NCBI GenBank assembly: GCA_031216915.1
Contig: CM062292.1
Location: 2,042,457-2,106,456, forward strand
Direction: 5' to 3'
DNA from: Pictodentalium vernedei
Lineage: Eukaryota; Mollusca; Scaphopoda; Dentaliida; Dentaliidae
DNA: 64,000 nt
Numbering within the stretch: the first letter of the stretch is position 1; every line of letters begins with the position of its first letter. The position numbers and the translations under genes were made by a program. The notes below the pieces were generated by a model. It was not told the origin of the DNA. It did no database searches and was given only the letters and a program-made list of their open reading frames with translations. This document shows positions 25,545 through 36,290 of this stretch, in pieces.

Positions 25545-25805
25545 TTAGTGTCTCTGGATGACTGCGTCGACGACACACTATGAACTTCACAAATTGTGCT
25601 TTGTTACCTCCTTCAATCCGCGAATATTGCTGTTTGAGGCGGTCGATTTTGAGGTGCCGTCAACTGAATTAATGGGCTGTAGAAAGCGGGGTTAGATGGA
25701 CGTTTACTGACCGTGGAATTTTGAATTCGGACATGTGACTGCGGCCCGGGGCGATTGCTCGCCTCAAAATAACAAGCCTGATTACAGGTGTTAACACTAC
25801 ATGTA
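25545..25805 (-). repeat. Dispersed repeat with coding-like conservation, copy 1
   Basis: Read on the minus strand this segment is homologous to 50260-50470. The conserved stretch includes a frame reading LIQLTAPQNRPPQTAIFAD before a stop; the other copy reads LIQSKAPQNWSSHTAIFAD. Both copies abut a CAGTTAAAACTAG MITE. It may be a fragment of an unidentified gene or mobile element; I do not recognise the protein. Confidence 0.5.
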
Positions 25806-26125
25806 CAGTTAAAACTAGAAGTCCTGTCATGAAATGCGCACAAATAGCACGTTGGTCTGCACGTTAATTTATGCGTTATGGCCATAGTAAGGCTATCAAA
25901 TTCTATACATACATGTATGCCCTGTGCACAAGCAATGTTTCAGCCAATGGACCTCTGGGTAACCCGGAGGTCCATTGGCTGTAACATTGCCTGTGTTTGC
26001 TATGAGTAACCAGAAGAACCTGCCGTGCTTTGGATGCCATTCGATATGGCAGTTGCGTGCAATTCCTACACGCAATTAAGCCTAGATAAGCGCACTATTC
26101 ATGACAGGACTTCTAGTTCTAACTG
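25806..26125. mobile_element. CAGTTAAAACTAG MITE, copy 1 (320 bp)
   Basis: Terminal inverted repeats CAGTTAAAACTAGAAGTCCT and its complement, TA duplicated at 25804-25805 and 26126-26127. The centre is a hairpin, ccaatggacctctgggtaa / cccggaggtccattgg. It is non-autonomous and of Tc1/mariner type by its TA target and CAGT start. Confidence 0.85.
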
Positions 26126-26285
26126 TATAACAAACACATCTCGACTCACGTAGACATTGCCACACTCACTCGTCGGTGAGTTGTCAGTTTCAAATGCATG
26201 CAGTACTCGTTATGACATTGTCAAAACATCAGTGAAGTCGGTGTGTGTTTTATCCTGATAACGTTGTCACTTTCAGTTTCCATAT

Positions 26286-26487
26286 ATTTTTATACTGTAC
26301 CAATGACCCAGACTTAGCTGGTGCTAACTCTAACAAAACCAGGGCCAAACACAAATTTTGCCCCCCAATCCCCAAAATTTGCATCCAAAACAAAAAGAAA
26401 TCATGTCCTATAGGACCTCCATACTACGCCTCCACTGCGCATGCGCAGTGTCAAGGACGTCCCGAAATTGGCGCCAATTATCATTCT
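26286..26487 (+). repeat. DIRS copy 1 left inverted terminal repeat
   Basis: From accaatgacccagacttagc to about attatcattct this matches the inverse of 33164-33355 with only a few mismatches. The outermost bases (attttta tactgt) differ from the right end, as expected for DIRS, where the two outer tips are instead represented in the internal complementary region. Confidence 0.87.
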
Positions 26488-27373
26488 CTGTTTGGCCCTT
26501 CATCAGTCAACATCTCACTGATCTTTGTGCTTGTAAATCTCAGTTTAAAGGATGCCAGACACGTAATTTTTGGAGAAATGGTGATTCTAAGGAAGATATA
26601 GAAGGAGGAGAGGAAAAAGAAGTGACAAAAATTAATCAGGGCTGTACTTAAAATTTTTTGATGAAATTATGTTAAGTTGCCTATTTTCGAGGCATGGGCC
26701 TCTTGTTGTCATTCTTGCTAAATGTTGCACTGCTTATTCAGTGTTTCCTCTCCCCTAGCCTTCTAAAGTCCCCCCTTGCAATTCTCCCATGCTTTTGGCA
26801 TATTTTTGAGAAAGTTCATTTCTAAAATTTTCCTGGGAGAGTTGCTTGGATACAGAATGTTTTCTGTTATTTTCCCCATAGTTACGTTTTCACCCATGGG
26901 TGTATAAACGTTGTGTTCTGCATCTTCCATCTGATGTTCTGCAGATTCTCCCCTGGGAGTCTCTGTCTTGCATCAGATAGAGTGTAATTTTGATGACTGA
27001 TTTCGGGCCAGTTTTTTCAGTGCCTGGAGTCATGTTTTCTGGTGTTTTACACTGTTTACATTGGCAACAGTCTCTTTTGAGGGGGGCTGTTTGCCTTTGG
27101 TGCAGTTTATCTCACTATAAGATACATTTATATTATCCGTAAGTGTCTCATTAATTATTTAATATAAATTTAAAATTTTTGACCACACTTTGCCATCGGA
27201 TCCATTGGGGCTCAACGTTACTTTTCAGCAACCTGGGCTTTGCTGAAAAAATATTTTTTCAAAAATTATTTTGATTTGCAATTGTTTTTTCATTTATTAA
27301 TGGATCATGTTATTATGTATCTTTGTGTCAGGGGTTTGTGCGAGTAACTAGGACTTGTTGTTGACTTTTCACA

Positions 27374-29449
27374 ATGAAAGGATATTGTTCAAATTGTAAT
27401 GGGAAGAAATCTTCCTCTGACTTTCATGATCATTGTATTAATTGTAGTCAGTGTTCTCGCACTAATCCCTGTCCTATATGTCAATATTGGGATGACAAAC
27501 ATTGGAAACGTGTGTCACGGTATGTTGTTTCTGGAGAAAGGGCTATGCCGGCTCTTTCTCCGCAAGGTCACTCTACTCTCTCAGTTTCTATTTCAGAGGA
27601 ACAAGAACAGGGTGATGTTTCCATGTTATCTTCTACAAGTGTGCGCCCGTCGTCACAAATGAATTCAGAGCTAGCGGCAAAAGTGCTCATGGAGATTAGA
27701 CAAATGTCGTCCGCTAGCTCGCCCGGTGTAGCGTCCATTCACCGAATGGTTCGGCAGCCGGGTTCGTCCGATGCGGTCCAGGAGGAAATTTTGGGTGATG
27801 CGAGCACTATAAACATACAATGTGCACACCCAGAGACGGCGGATAGTAAGCGAGAACGGAGGAAGCCTTTGAGTCCAGTTCCTAGCTCGTCCAGGTCCAG
27901 CCGGGACGCGAGCGAGAGAGGCCCCTCTCTTGTACAACAACATCTGGGACCAGATGTTGTGGTACAAAATGTGTCGCAAGCGGAGCATACGTCCGTCGCT
28001 CGGGACGCTCCGTTGTATAGGCAGTCCGCGGAGACTGCTAAGGCTTCTTCTTCTCGTCAGCGCACACAACCGCACCTTGGCTGCGTGACCGCCGATATCT
28101 TACCAGCTTCGCCGATCAAGGATTCTTCGGCGACCAGGTCACACCATCCGGCAGCCAGGGATTCGAGACCGATGGACTCCGGACGTTCGCATAGAAAAAG
28201 TATGCGGGAGCCATCTGATGCGGAGCTGCCCTCGGTGAAGCAGCGAAAGACTGCGCCTCCGCAGGTCGCGACGCTAATCGCAGCATCCCAGGAGCCGACA
28301 GAAACGGTGTCGGATCGAGAATTATCCGACGGCGCTGGGTCGGTACGCTCCGCCGAAGCATCGGGGGCGGACGGCTGGGAGCATCATGAGGTCCGACCGG
28401 ATGGTGAAAGGGATACGGATGATTTGGAGCTATCCCTTTCGGAACAACATAAAGCTGCCGTGCACTTCATCCGGCACTTTCTCCCTCAAGTTGTTCCGTC
28501 GGGCCAGTCTGCTGCGGTTCCGGACAAGAGGATTATAGCGTCATTGGACTCTGAATTTTTTGAGCGGTTCAGGGACATCGCTCCCGAGTTTCCGTCGCAG
28601 TCCAATAATGTTGCAAGAACATTTGAATTATTGAACGACGCTATATTTAAACTTGCTTCCAAGACGGGGAAAGCAGGTTTCTTGTCCGCTAATACTCTCA
28701 ACCTGCCTTTCATTAATGCAAGGAATAAATTCGACACGGCAGGACAGGGTATCCCGAGAGTTCCTCTGCGTATGGACGACAAGGCGGAAGACTTAGAGCT
28801 ATCATTACCGTCGTCGGCTTCTATTCCAACCGCGGTGTTGGAAACAGCTATTTCGTCTAACAGAGCCAATTTAGATGCCTTATCTTACACAGATCACCTT
28901 ACTAAGGCGTTATCACTGCGCCTTCAAGGGAAAGAGTTTCAGGATATACAATCCTCTTTAAGACTTCTTTCAAGGGCAGTAGCTTATTCCACGTGTAACT
29001 CTGCCCTTTCAGTGGCAAACCTGGAGTTGGTTAGACGTGACGCAGCCCTAGCTACATCCACACTCGTGGATACTAAGGTGAAGAACTCTCTTAGAGTCGC
29101 TTCGGTCTCCGGAGAACTTCTCTTTGACGGCAAGCTTTCTGCTATTTATGATAAAATTACAAAGAAAGCTTCGGATTCTCTGTTGTTCAAATCTGCTTCT
29201 AAGAAGTCGGATACAGCAGACAAGAATAAGACAGGCACTTCTGGGTCTAATGCGCCCAAGAGAGGTTCCTATAGAGGTTCCGGTGCGTCCTCTTGGTCTT
29301 ATTCGAGAGACTGTCAGGGTAGCGACTCTCGTTCGGGGCGTCCTTCGGGCCGGGACAACCGGTCGGACGCCCCGAGGTCGACGGGGCGAGGTGCGGGTCG
29401 TGGAGGACGTGGTTTCTCCTACCGCAGGCCTCGCAGGTCCAGGAGGTGA
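27374..29449 (+). CDS. DIRS gag-like ORF1 (691 aa), open
   Basis: First ORF of the DIRS element, preceded by about 1.1 kb of leader. The N-terminus is cysteine-rich (Cys 5, 8, 21, 24, 27, 33 and 36 within the first 40 residues) and may form a zinc-binding module. The middle is Ser/Arg-rich and acidic, followed by a conserved helical region (about 350-600). The C-terminus (about 640-691) is rich in Gly/Arg/Ser and would bind nucleic acid. By position and composition it is the nucleocapsid-like protein that packages element RNA. Start choice: the same Met-Lys-x-Tyr-Cys start is found in copy 2 at 58466. The stop at 29447-29449 overlaps the downstream RT region. No internal defect is visible. 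Confidence 0.82.
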   Translation: MKGYCSNCNGKKSSSDFHDHCINCSQCSRTNPCPICQYWDDKHWKRVSRYVVSGERAMPALSPQGHSTLSVSISEEQEQGDVSMLSSTSVRPSSQMNSELAAKVLMEIRQMSSASSPGVASIHRMVRQPGSSDAVQEEILGDASTINIQCAHPETADSKRERRKPLSPVPSSSRSSRDASERGPSLVQQHLGPDVVVQNVSQAEHTSVARDAPLYRQSAETAKASSSRQRTQPHLGCVTADILPASPIKDSSATRSHHPAARDSRPMDSGRSHRKSMREPSDAELPSVKQRKTAPPQVATLIAASQEPTETVSDRELSDGAGSVRSAEASGADGWEHHEVRPDGERDTDDLELSLSEQHKAAVHFIRHFLPQVVPSGQSAAVPDKRIIASLDSEFFERFRDIAPEFPSQSNNVARTFELLNDAIFKLASKTGKAGFLSANTLNLPFINARNKFDTAGQGIPRVPLRMDDKAEDLELSLPSSASIPTAVLETAISSNRANLDALSYTDHLTKALSLRLQGKEFQDIQSSLRLLSRAVAYSTCNSALSVANLELVRRDAALATSTLVDTKVKNSLRVASVSGELLFDGKLSAIYDKITKKASDSLLFKSASKKSDTADKNKTGTSGSNAPKRGSYRGSGASSWSYSRDCQGSDSRSGRPSGRDNRSDAPRSTGRGAGRGGRGFSYRRPRRSRR

Positions 29450-29459
29450 TGGCTTAAAC

Positions 29460-31437
29460 CTCTATCGCATACCGGTTGGCGGAAGGTTGTCGAGCTTTTC
29501 ACAAGAATGGGCGTCGATTACGGACGACCCTTGGGTGAGAGGAGTGACTTCGGAAGGTCTAAAGATATCCTTCAAACGAAAGCCTCCATTAACTCGAAGT
29601 CCAAAGTGGACTCAACTTCCGTCAAATCCGCAGAAAAGAGACGCTCTGTTATCAGAGGTGCAGTCTCTTAATGAAGAACGCGGTAGAGGTCGTAGAAAAC
29701 CAGGAGACTCCGGGATTCTACAGCCATCTGTTTCTGGTTCCGAAACCAGACGGCTCGTTCCATCCAGTCATAGATTTGAGCTAGATAAACAAGCTGATCG
29801 TCGCTCCGAAATTTTATATGGAGACGATTCGGTCGGTCAGAGCGAGTATTCGGGTGAACGATTATTCATCAAGGATAGATCTCAAAGATGCGTACTTTCA
29901 CGTCATGGTACATCCGACATTCCGAAAGTATGTACGCTTCGCAGTCCTAGGAGTGGTGTATCAATTCCGGGCGATGTGCTTCGGATTGAATCTAGCACCC
30001 TGGGCTTTCACTCGGGTAATGAACTCGGTAATGATCTATTTCCGAGCTCATTCGTCTGCGGTAACGTCGGCCTACCTGGACGACATTCTTCAGAGGTACG
30101 GCAACGAGTTAACGCTTCAGAACGATGTTCAGAATCTACTTCTATTGCTCTGACGTCTCGGTTTTATAGTAAACGAGGAGAAGTCGGATCTGGTGCCGTC
30201 CAAGTCATTCACTCATCTGGGAATGAGCTTCGAGACGCACAACAATCTCGTTCGTCTGCCGTTAACCAGAGCAAAATTAGTCAGTTGTTACGCTCGCTAT
30301 TGTCTGCACGCAGACAAAGTCACAGCGAGAGAATTTATGAGACTGATAGGTCTGTGCGGAGCCGCTGCGGATCTCATTCCGATGGGGTGGTTACGCACAC
30401 GTCCTCTCCAAATTTTCTTGACTCAGAATTGGAGTGTGAAAATTCATTCGCTCGACGTAGACGTTCTCTTGTCAGATCAAGTGAAACAAGAGATTCAGAC
30501 TTGGGCAAACATTCAGTGGTTAACTCAGGGAGTTCCGCTGCAGTTGCCGGATCCGAGTTTTACCATTATGACGGATGCCAGTCAAACAGGTTGGGGTGCA
30601 TCATTAATCCCAACGGATTCGAGATGCCAGGGTCTTTGGGATCCGCAATTCCTGTGCAAGCACATAAATATCATCGAAATGATGTTTATTTGGCTTGCGT
30701 TACGTCATTGAATGGACATTATTCACAGTGCTCATGTCCAAATCCTATCCGACAATACGACAGTGGTGGCGTATATACAGAATCAGGGAGGCACTCATTC
30801 AGTTCCGTTGTTCAATCTAACGGAAAGAATCCTTCTGTTTGCACTAGAACATCACGTTCTTCTTTCGGTCCGTCACATACCGGGTCGCCTGAATGTGCTA
30901 GCAGACTCCCTTTCACGAAAGGGTCGCTTGTTGCAGTCAGAGTGGACTCTCAACAAACAAGTATTCAATCAGATTTGCTACCAATGGGAACGGCCAATGA
31001 TAGACTTATTTGCGACACATCTCAACAATCAGTTGCAGACGTATGTGTCTCCGTGTCCGGATCCAAGAGCATTTGCAGTAGACGCTCTGTCGATCCCTTG
31101 GGACGGAATGATAGGATATGCGTATCCTCCAGCGCCGTTAATTCAACAAGTATTGCTAAAGATAAAACAATCTCAATGCAAGATTCTGTTGGTAGCATCT
31201 CTGTCGCCACAGAGACCGTGGATAAATCTACTCAGGTGTCTGTTGTGGGACCTACCGCAAAAGCTTCCTCCACGGGAGGATCTTCTTTCGCAGGGGAAAT
31301 TGCGCCAACTCCATCACAACCCGCAAGGTCTCAACCTTCACGTTTTTCCGGTGTGCGGTCCTTCTTGCATGGCAAGCACTTTACAGGACGAGCAGTGGAC
31401 GCAATTTCTAGCTGTAGGAGGACCTCCTCTTCGCTAA
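29460..31437 (+). pseudogene. DIRS reverse transcriptase/RNase H frame, broken
   Basis: The N-terminal RT segment (VGGRLSSFSQEW) starts near 29475 in one frame; after a one-base shift near 29665-29675 the rest continues in the next frame. Motif A (IDLKDAYFHV) has its aspartate at 29878, the YLDD active site is at 30073-30084, RNase H begins at TDAS (30571-30582) with a second acidic site at SDNT (30748-30759), and a DIRS-typical HIPGRLNVLADSLSR stretch follows. The frame ends at a TAA at 31435-31437. Stops interrupt it at 29782 (TAG), 30151 (TGA) and 30709 (TGA). Copy 2 has sense codons at the latter two positions, so these are mutations. The polymerase would copy element RNA into DNA; this copy cannot make it intact. 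Confidence 0.85.
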
Positions 31438-32393
31438 ACTATGCGGCTAAGTGGAAGGTTTTTCGTCATTGGTGTAGGGATCATTCTGTAGATATATTCG
31501 ATCCCTCTATACCAGACATTGCAAACTTTCTAGTATACTTGTTTGACGAAATCAAACTGCAGCCTGTTACTATTAAGGGTTACAGGTCTATGTTATCTGA
31601 TACCTATGCACATCATGATAGTTTACAAATTGGATCTAATGTCTCTTTATCTAAGTTGGTTAGAAACTTCTCGATAAATAGACCCAGAACTCTTAGATTA
31701 ATTTCTAAATGGAATTTAGCTTGGGTTCTTCTTAAATTGAAGGAAAACCCATTTGAACCTCTTGGGACAGTAGATTTCAAATTCTTATCTTATAAGACAG
31801 CTTTTCTCTTAGCTTTCTCTTCTGCTAAAAGAGTCAGTGAGCTTCATGCACTCTCGGTGGATGATTCTCACTATCGTAGTGTCGGGAACACTATCACCTT
31901 CACTACTAATGTGGGTTTTTTAGCTAAGAATCAGGCTCCTAATAAATATCCGGAACCTATTGTTATTAAGGCTCTTCCGTCTTCAGACGGGCGTAGGCCT
32001 TTACTCTGTCCTGTTAGAGCGTTACGTATCTATAAACAGAGATCTCAGTTTATCAGAAAGGGACGGAAACGTTTCTTTCTGTCTTTGATGCCTATTAGAA
32101 AGGACATTTCGGTCCATTCTATTGCTAGATGGATTCAATTAACTATCCGTACTGCTTATGAGAGTTTATCTTCTTCTCAGCAGTCTGTGCTTAAGATTTC
32201 CGCTCATGAAGTAAGAGCTCTTGCTACTTCTTGGGCTTATGCTAATAGTGTTGCTATTACAGATTTAATGAAGGCTGCTTATTGGTCACAGCCATCCACA
32301 TTCACGAATTTTTATCTCAGAAATATTGAGTCCATTTCTGGAGACCTGCATTGTTTAGGTCCGTTATCTGTTGCTCAGAATGTCGTCCACTAA
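31176..32393 (+). CDS. DIRS tyrosine recombinase, open (about 405 aa)
   Basis: The final ORF overlaps the end of the RT/RNase H frame by about 260 bases in another frame. I chose the in-frame Met at 31176 because the upstream part of the same open frame (back to 29124) is the wrong frame for RT. Catalytic residues of the phage-integrase fold are in place: first Arg in SAKRVSELH (residue 219), His and second Arg in SAHEVRAL (344 and 347), and Tyr nucleophile in FTNFYLRN (380). An N-terminal SAM-like DNA-binding part (about 90-190) precedes the catalytic domain. It would integrate the circular DNA intermediate. No defect is seen. Confidence 0.87.
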   Translation: MQDSVGSISVATETVDKSTQVSVVGPTAKASSTGGSSFAGEIAPTPSQPARSQPSRFSGVRSFLHGKHFTGRAVDAISSCRRTSSSLNYAAKWKVFRHWCRDHSVDIFDPSIPDIANFLVYLFDEIKLQPVTIKGYRSMLSDTYAHHDSLQIGSNVSLSKLVRNFSINRPRTLRLISKWNLAWVLLKLKENPFEPLGTVDFKFLSYKTAFLLAFSSAKRVSELHALSVDDSHYRSVGNTITFTTNVGFLAKNQAPNKYPEPIVIKALPSSDGRRPLLCPVRALRIYKQRSQFIRKGRKRFFLSLMPIRKDISVHSIARWIQLTIRTAYESLSSSQQSVLKISAHEVRALATSWAYANSVAITDLMKAAYWSQPSTFTNFYLRNIESISGDLHCLGPLSVAQNVVH

Positions 32394-32485
32394 ACAGTTG
32401 CAACTATAGTTATGCAGGCTTTCTGTTCCGGCAGTGACTCCGTCCGGCTGCCCTCTTCGCTCTGGGCTATTTGACCCAGGGCAAG

Positions 32486-32510
32486 GGGAAGGGGGGGGGG
32501 GGGGGGGGGG
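32486..32510. repeat. Poly-G run inside the DIRS 3' untranslated region
   Basis: About 20 G with one C near the end, after gggcaaggggaa. Copy 2 has a shorter version (gggcaaggggaggggggtc at about 61799), so this tract has expanded. Confidence 0.7.
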
Positions 32511-32999
32511 CGGGTGTTCCCTTAGGTCACCTGCTTTATAGTGAAAAGCAAGGGAATGCCTCCTCCAAGTCAGTATTTCTGAGTCGCATCCGGGATGGTT
32601 TTAAAGTGTAATATTAATGTTAAAATTCATTCATGTCTTATTTTTAAAGTGTAGCTCGGTGTGAAGCATTTGTATATGTCAAGTGTCAAACGGGCTTTAA
32701 TATACAATACTCGGACACTTTTAAATGACTATAAAGAGTCTCAATTCTCTGGACTACTTTATTTATTGGCTTACTTTAAAAATAATTAGTATAAGGGTTA
32801 TACTGGATGTTAATAGAGAACATGAATATTATTGTGCTCAATTATTAAGGGTATTGTATCTTTCTAATTTAATATTAAATAAGAAAGATACATGTAAAGC
32901 CTAATACTCCTTTTCTCCTTAAGGGGTTACCTCTTTATTATATAGTTGAGCTTATTGGATTTTCCTCTATGTCCTAGGCCCTCCAGCCTGTTTACTATT

Positions 33000-33088
33000 C
33001 AGCTAAGTCTGGGTCATTGGTACAGTATAAAAATGTTAAAAAATTTATAGTAATTTATATATTTTTTATACTTACCAATGACCCAGAC
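33000..33088. repeat. DIRS copy 1 internal complementary region
   Basis: The left part (cagctaagtctgggtcattggtacagtataaaaat) is the complement of the element's left tip, and the right part (gttaaaaaatttatagt...ttaccaatgacccagac) is the complement of the right tip. The region therefore spells the end-to-end junction, the template proposed for circle formation in DIRS elements. It also fixes both element boundaries. Confidence 0.85.
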
Positions 33089-33163
33089 GGGGATGGCCCT
33101 CCCAGGAGTTGGGAACTCTTGCCTCCCCGCTGAGTACATAGCGCTGACCAGGCACTGCCAGTA

Positions 33164-33391
33164 AGAATGATAATTGGCACCAATTTCGGGACGTCCTTGA
33201 CACTGCGCATACGCAGTGGAGGCATAGTATTGAGGTCCTATAGGACATGATTTCTTTTTGTTTTGGATGCAAATTTTGGGGATTGGGGGGCAAAATTTGT
33301 GTTTGGCCCTGGTTTTGTTAGAGTTAGCACCAGCTAAGTCTGGGTCATTGGTAAGTATAAAAAATATATAAATTACTATAAATTTTTTAAC
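33164..33391. repeat. DIRS copy 1 right inverted terminal repeat
   Basis: Inverse of the left terminal repeat over about 190 bp, then a right-specific tip (aagtataaaaaatatataaattactata...) that matches the internal complementary region. Close match of the two repeats suggests a fairly recent insertion. Confidence 0.87.
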
Positions 33392-33815
33392 TTTCCTGCA
33401 ATTCTCTCCCTCAGTTGTGACGTTGAGTGCGAGATTTCTGTAGTTGTCGCCTCCCAGTGGTGCCATCTACAGTACATGGAGGGTGGATTACTACCAAAAC
33501 ATCTGTCACCGTGTGAGTGACTATATGAGTGTAGAGGATTAAAACCCACGGGGGACTCGCTCATCATGTGTGCAATCACTGCGATCTCATGTGATGGGGA
33601 TTAGTGATGGTACAGAAAAAGCCAAAAAGGAACAATGAAATTCAATGATCGAGAGTTGTCACCGCGACAATATGGATCATTTGCGTCATGCAAAGTTTTT
33701 TGATGTTAAACGAACTGGCGTGGACGGTGTTTTCGTTGATGTCGGTGCAATTAAACTTATTAACTGGCAGAGTGCTGAGTTTTTTTGGTTGTGAAAATTT
33801 TGTTCACATGTTATT

Positions 33816-33876
33816 GCCTTGTTACAATTTTTGGGAGAGTGCCTATAGGCACTCTCCCATAAATTGTAACAGGGCA
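33816..33876. repeat. 61-bp palindrome
   Basis: gttacaattt...gggagagtgcc tat aggcactctccc...aaattgtaac. Strong hairpin with a tiny loop; probably the core of a foldback MITE. Confidence 0.65.
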
Positions 33877-33912
33877 AATCCACTTAGACTAAATAATATA
33901 AAATCAAAATTA

Positions 33913-34460
33913 CAGTACGTGGAGAGTGGATTGTAACTAAATCACCTGCAGAGTGGAGTTATCACCCAAACTATAACTTTCAAATTTTGTACATATGGAC
34001 AAAAAACACAAGCAGTGTTTCAGCCAATGGACCTCCGGGTATAACCCGGAGGTCCATTGGTTGAAACTTTGCCTGTGCTTGTTACAGTTAAAACTAGAAG
34101 TCCTGTCATGAAATGCGCACAAATAGCACGTTGATATGCGCGTTAATATGCGCGTTATGGCCCAAGTAAAGCTATCAAATTCTGTACATATGGCCTGTGC
34201 ACAAGGGTAACCCGGAGGTCCATTGGCAGAAACATTGCATGTGTTTGCTATGAGTAACCAGGAGAACCTGCCGTGGTTTGGATGCCATTCGATATGGCAA
34301 TTGCGCGCAATTCCAACGCGCTATTAAGCCTACATAAGCACACTATTCGTGACAGGACTTCTAGTTTTAACTGTATGTCTTGAAACAAATTTGCAATTAT
34401 TGCTTGGGTGGAATCTCCACTCTGCGGGTGATGCAGTGATAATACACTCTCCACGTACTG
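33913..34460. mobile_element. TA-flanked element with CAGTACGTGGAGAGTG ends, carrying a nested MITE
   Basis: Ends CAGTACGTGGAGAGTGGATT (33913-33932) and its inverse (34441-34460, one mismatch), flanked by TA (33911-33912, 34461-34462). Inverted similarity extends about 55 bp (atcacc(t/c)gcagagtggag...cacccaa). The ends resemble those of 17464-21219, so these are one family group. A hairpin module (33995-34080) and a complete CAGTTAAAACTAG MITE (34085-34373) sit inside. Partial single ends of the same family occur at 33470 and 56352. Confidence 0.68.
34085..34373. mobile_element. CAGTTAAAACTAG MITE, copy 2 (289 bp, nested)
   Basis: Same ends and TA flanks (34083-34084, 34374-34375). The central hairpin has lost most of its left arm (only ggtaacccggaggtccattgg remains). 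Inserted in the 33913-34460 element. Confidence 0.85.
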
Positions 34461-34462
34461 TA

Positions 34463-35096
34463 ATTGAAGCACATCTACAGAATATGAAGCCTTTAAGCTG
34501 TTGTATCTGCAATTCAGGATAAAGCCCAAAAATGGGCTTCCAGCACTCAACCAGTTAAAGCTTGGATTTCCCTTGGCCAACCCGGCTTCACATGTATCCT
34601 TGAGAGTATGTTTACATAATTGCATTTTAAACTTTGTGTTATAAATATAAAGCTCTCAGTCTTTAAAGTCAGAGGGAGAGGGGGGTGGGGGGTGGAGTCT
34701 TCCTTTCGCGTTTGATAATGATGATATCAAGCATGAATTGGGGTGATGTAAAATGAAATAGAAATATTCGTGAAAGCAAAATTAGTTTAGTTGTATTATT
34801 ATTATGTGTGTGATATATTTTGGACACATTTTAAAATATCTATCATAAATTTTAAAAAAATATGAATTACTTAACACATTTGTTTGAATTAAATTCAACA
34901 GTGAAAAATATCCTCCATAATTCTTCGTAATAGTCGAAAATCATCCAGAATTATATACACATAAGCAAGAATACGTCCACCCAGCAGTATGAACTGACTA
35001 AAATACCGTGTTCAATTTCAGGATTGTTTTTTAGCTTTGTGCTTATTAAAACATGTCTTTGTGTACTTATTTGTTTTACTTTTATACAGTTAAAAC
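34463..35096. other. Gene-free AT-rich spacer
   Basis: No supported gene. It contains a short G-rich patch (about 34678-34695) and AT-rich DNA. Confidence 0.5.
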
Positions 35097-35391
35097 TAGA
35101 AGTCCTGTCACGAATAGTGCGCATATCTAGGTTTAATTGCGTGTTGGAATTGCACGCAATTGCCATATCGAATGGCATCCAAAGCACGGCAGGTTCTCCT
35201 GGTCACTCATAGCAAACACATGCAATGTTTTTGCCAATGGACCTCCGGGTTACCATTGGCTGAAACATTGCCTGTGCACAGGCCATATGTACAGAATATG
35301 ATAGCTTTAATTTGGCCATAACGCGCACATTAACGCGCATATCAACATGCTATTTGTGCGCATTTCATGACAGGGCTTCTAGTTTTAACTG
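35097..35391. mobile_element. CAGTTAAAACTAG MITE, copy 3 (295 bp)
   Basis: Same termini, TA flanks at 35095-35096 and 35392-35393. Opposite internal orientation to copies 1 and 2. The hairpin is partly deleted. Confidence 0.85.
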
Positions 35392-35437
35392 TAATTGCAT
35401 TGAAATGAGCGTTGTTAACAATTTTTTTGAGTGTTTA

Positions 35438-35828
35438 CAGTTAAAACTAGAAGTCCTGTCATGAAATGCGCACAAATAGCACGTTGATATGCGCGTTAAT
35501 ATATGCTTTATGGCCCAAGTAAAGCTAGCAAATTCTGTACATATGGCCACAAATAGCACGTTGATATGCGCGTTAATATATGCGTTATGGCCCAAGTAAA
35601 GCTAGCAAATTCTGTACATATGGCCTGTGCACAAGCAATGTTTCAGCCAATGGACCTCCGGGTAACCCGGAGGTCCATTGGCAAAAACATTGCATGCGTT
35701 TGCTTTGAGTAACCAAGAAAAACTGCCGTGCTTTGGATGCCATTCGATATGGCAATTGCGCACAATCCCAACGCGCAATTAAGCCTAGATAAGCGCACTA
35801 TTCGTGACAGGACTTCTAGTTTTAACTG
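35438..35828. mobile_element. CAGTTAAAACTAG MITE, copy 4 (391 bp, internal duplication)
   Basis: Same termini, TA flanks at 35436-35437 and 35829-35830. It is longer because a stretch of about 73 bp (cacaaatagcacgttgatatg ... tgtacatatggcc) is present twice in tandem. Confidence 0.85.
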
Positions 35829-35830
35829 TA

Positions 35831-36290
35831 TTTTTGTTTACTGTTTAGCACTGATATGAGTTCACTAATTCTTTGTGCTTTCTTTAACACAAATGATTAC
35901 TATTAATAATTAATCATGTTTTCTTTTTAATTATGTAACTTGTTCTTTGGGGTTTCGTCATCTTAGCACGTTTGACTGGCCAACTGACGCGTTATTCTTA
36001 TAAAAATATCGTGATATTCAAATATGAATATGGCTCAAATATCGCCCAATCAGCACGTTATTAGTGTGACCAGGTTTCCACTTTATTGTAGGCTGTACTG
36101 TATATATGTACAAGTTGAAAGTCAAGTTGAAAATATTTTTTCAGTGTTATTGTCGGTCGCAAGTTTTTAAGTAGGCCTGCCAATGGCAATGGAAGCCTTC
36201 AAAATTTCAGTTCCACTGCATAGATCTGATGTTAAAGACGTTTCGACACAAGCCAGAAAATAACTTTATAAGCAGACTGTCGTCTGCAAA
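35831..36290. other. Gene-free spacer
   Basis: I see no gene, repeat family or structural element here. Confidence 0.45.

Larger units (their letters stand above)
26286..33391 (+). mobile_element. DIRS-type tyrosine-recombinase retrotransposon, copy 1 (about 7.1 kb)
   Basis: Complete DIRS architecture: inverted terminal repeats, a gag-like ORF, an overlapping RT/RNase H frame, a tyrosine recombinase, and an internal complementary region (33000-33088) that joins the complements of both outer ends. DIRS elements use a tyrosine recombinase and not a DDE integrase, integrate as circles, and leave no target duplication; none is seen here. The left boundary (attttta tactgtacc) and right boundary (attttttaac) are inferred from where the internal region stops matching each end. 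Gag and recombinase are open; RT/RH is interrupted. Confidence 0.9.

Noticed and set aside
25806..26125. MITE hairpins as tRNA or microRNA genes
   Set aside because: Hairpins are near-perfect palindromes at the centre of TA-flanked elements, with no cloverleaf, anticodon arm or box A/B pattern that I could find.
29124..31170. One 1089-codon DIRS protein
   Set aside because: Apart from its RT start (about 29475-29665), the first two-thirds of this frame is out of frame with RT/RNase H, whose motifs lie in the next frame. Only the end encodes the recombinase.
26286..33391. LTR retrotransposon or integrated virus
   Set aside because: The terminal repeats are inverted, there is no DDE integrase, protease or envelope, and a tyrosine recombinase is present. 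This is DIRS architecture.
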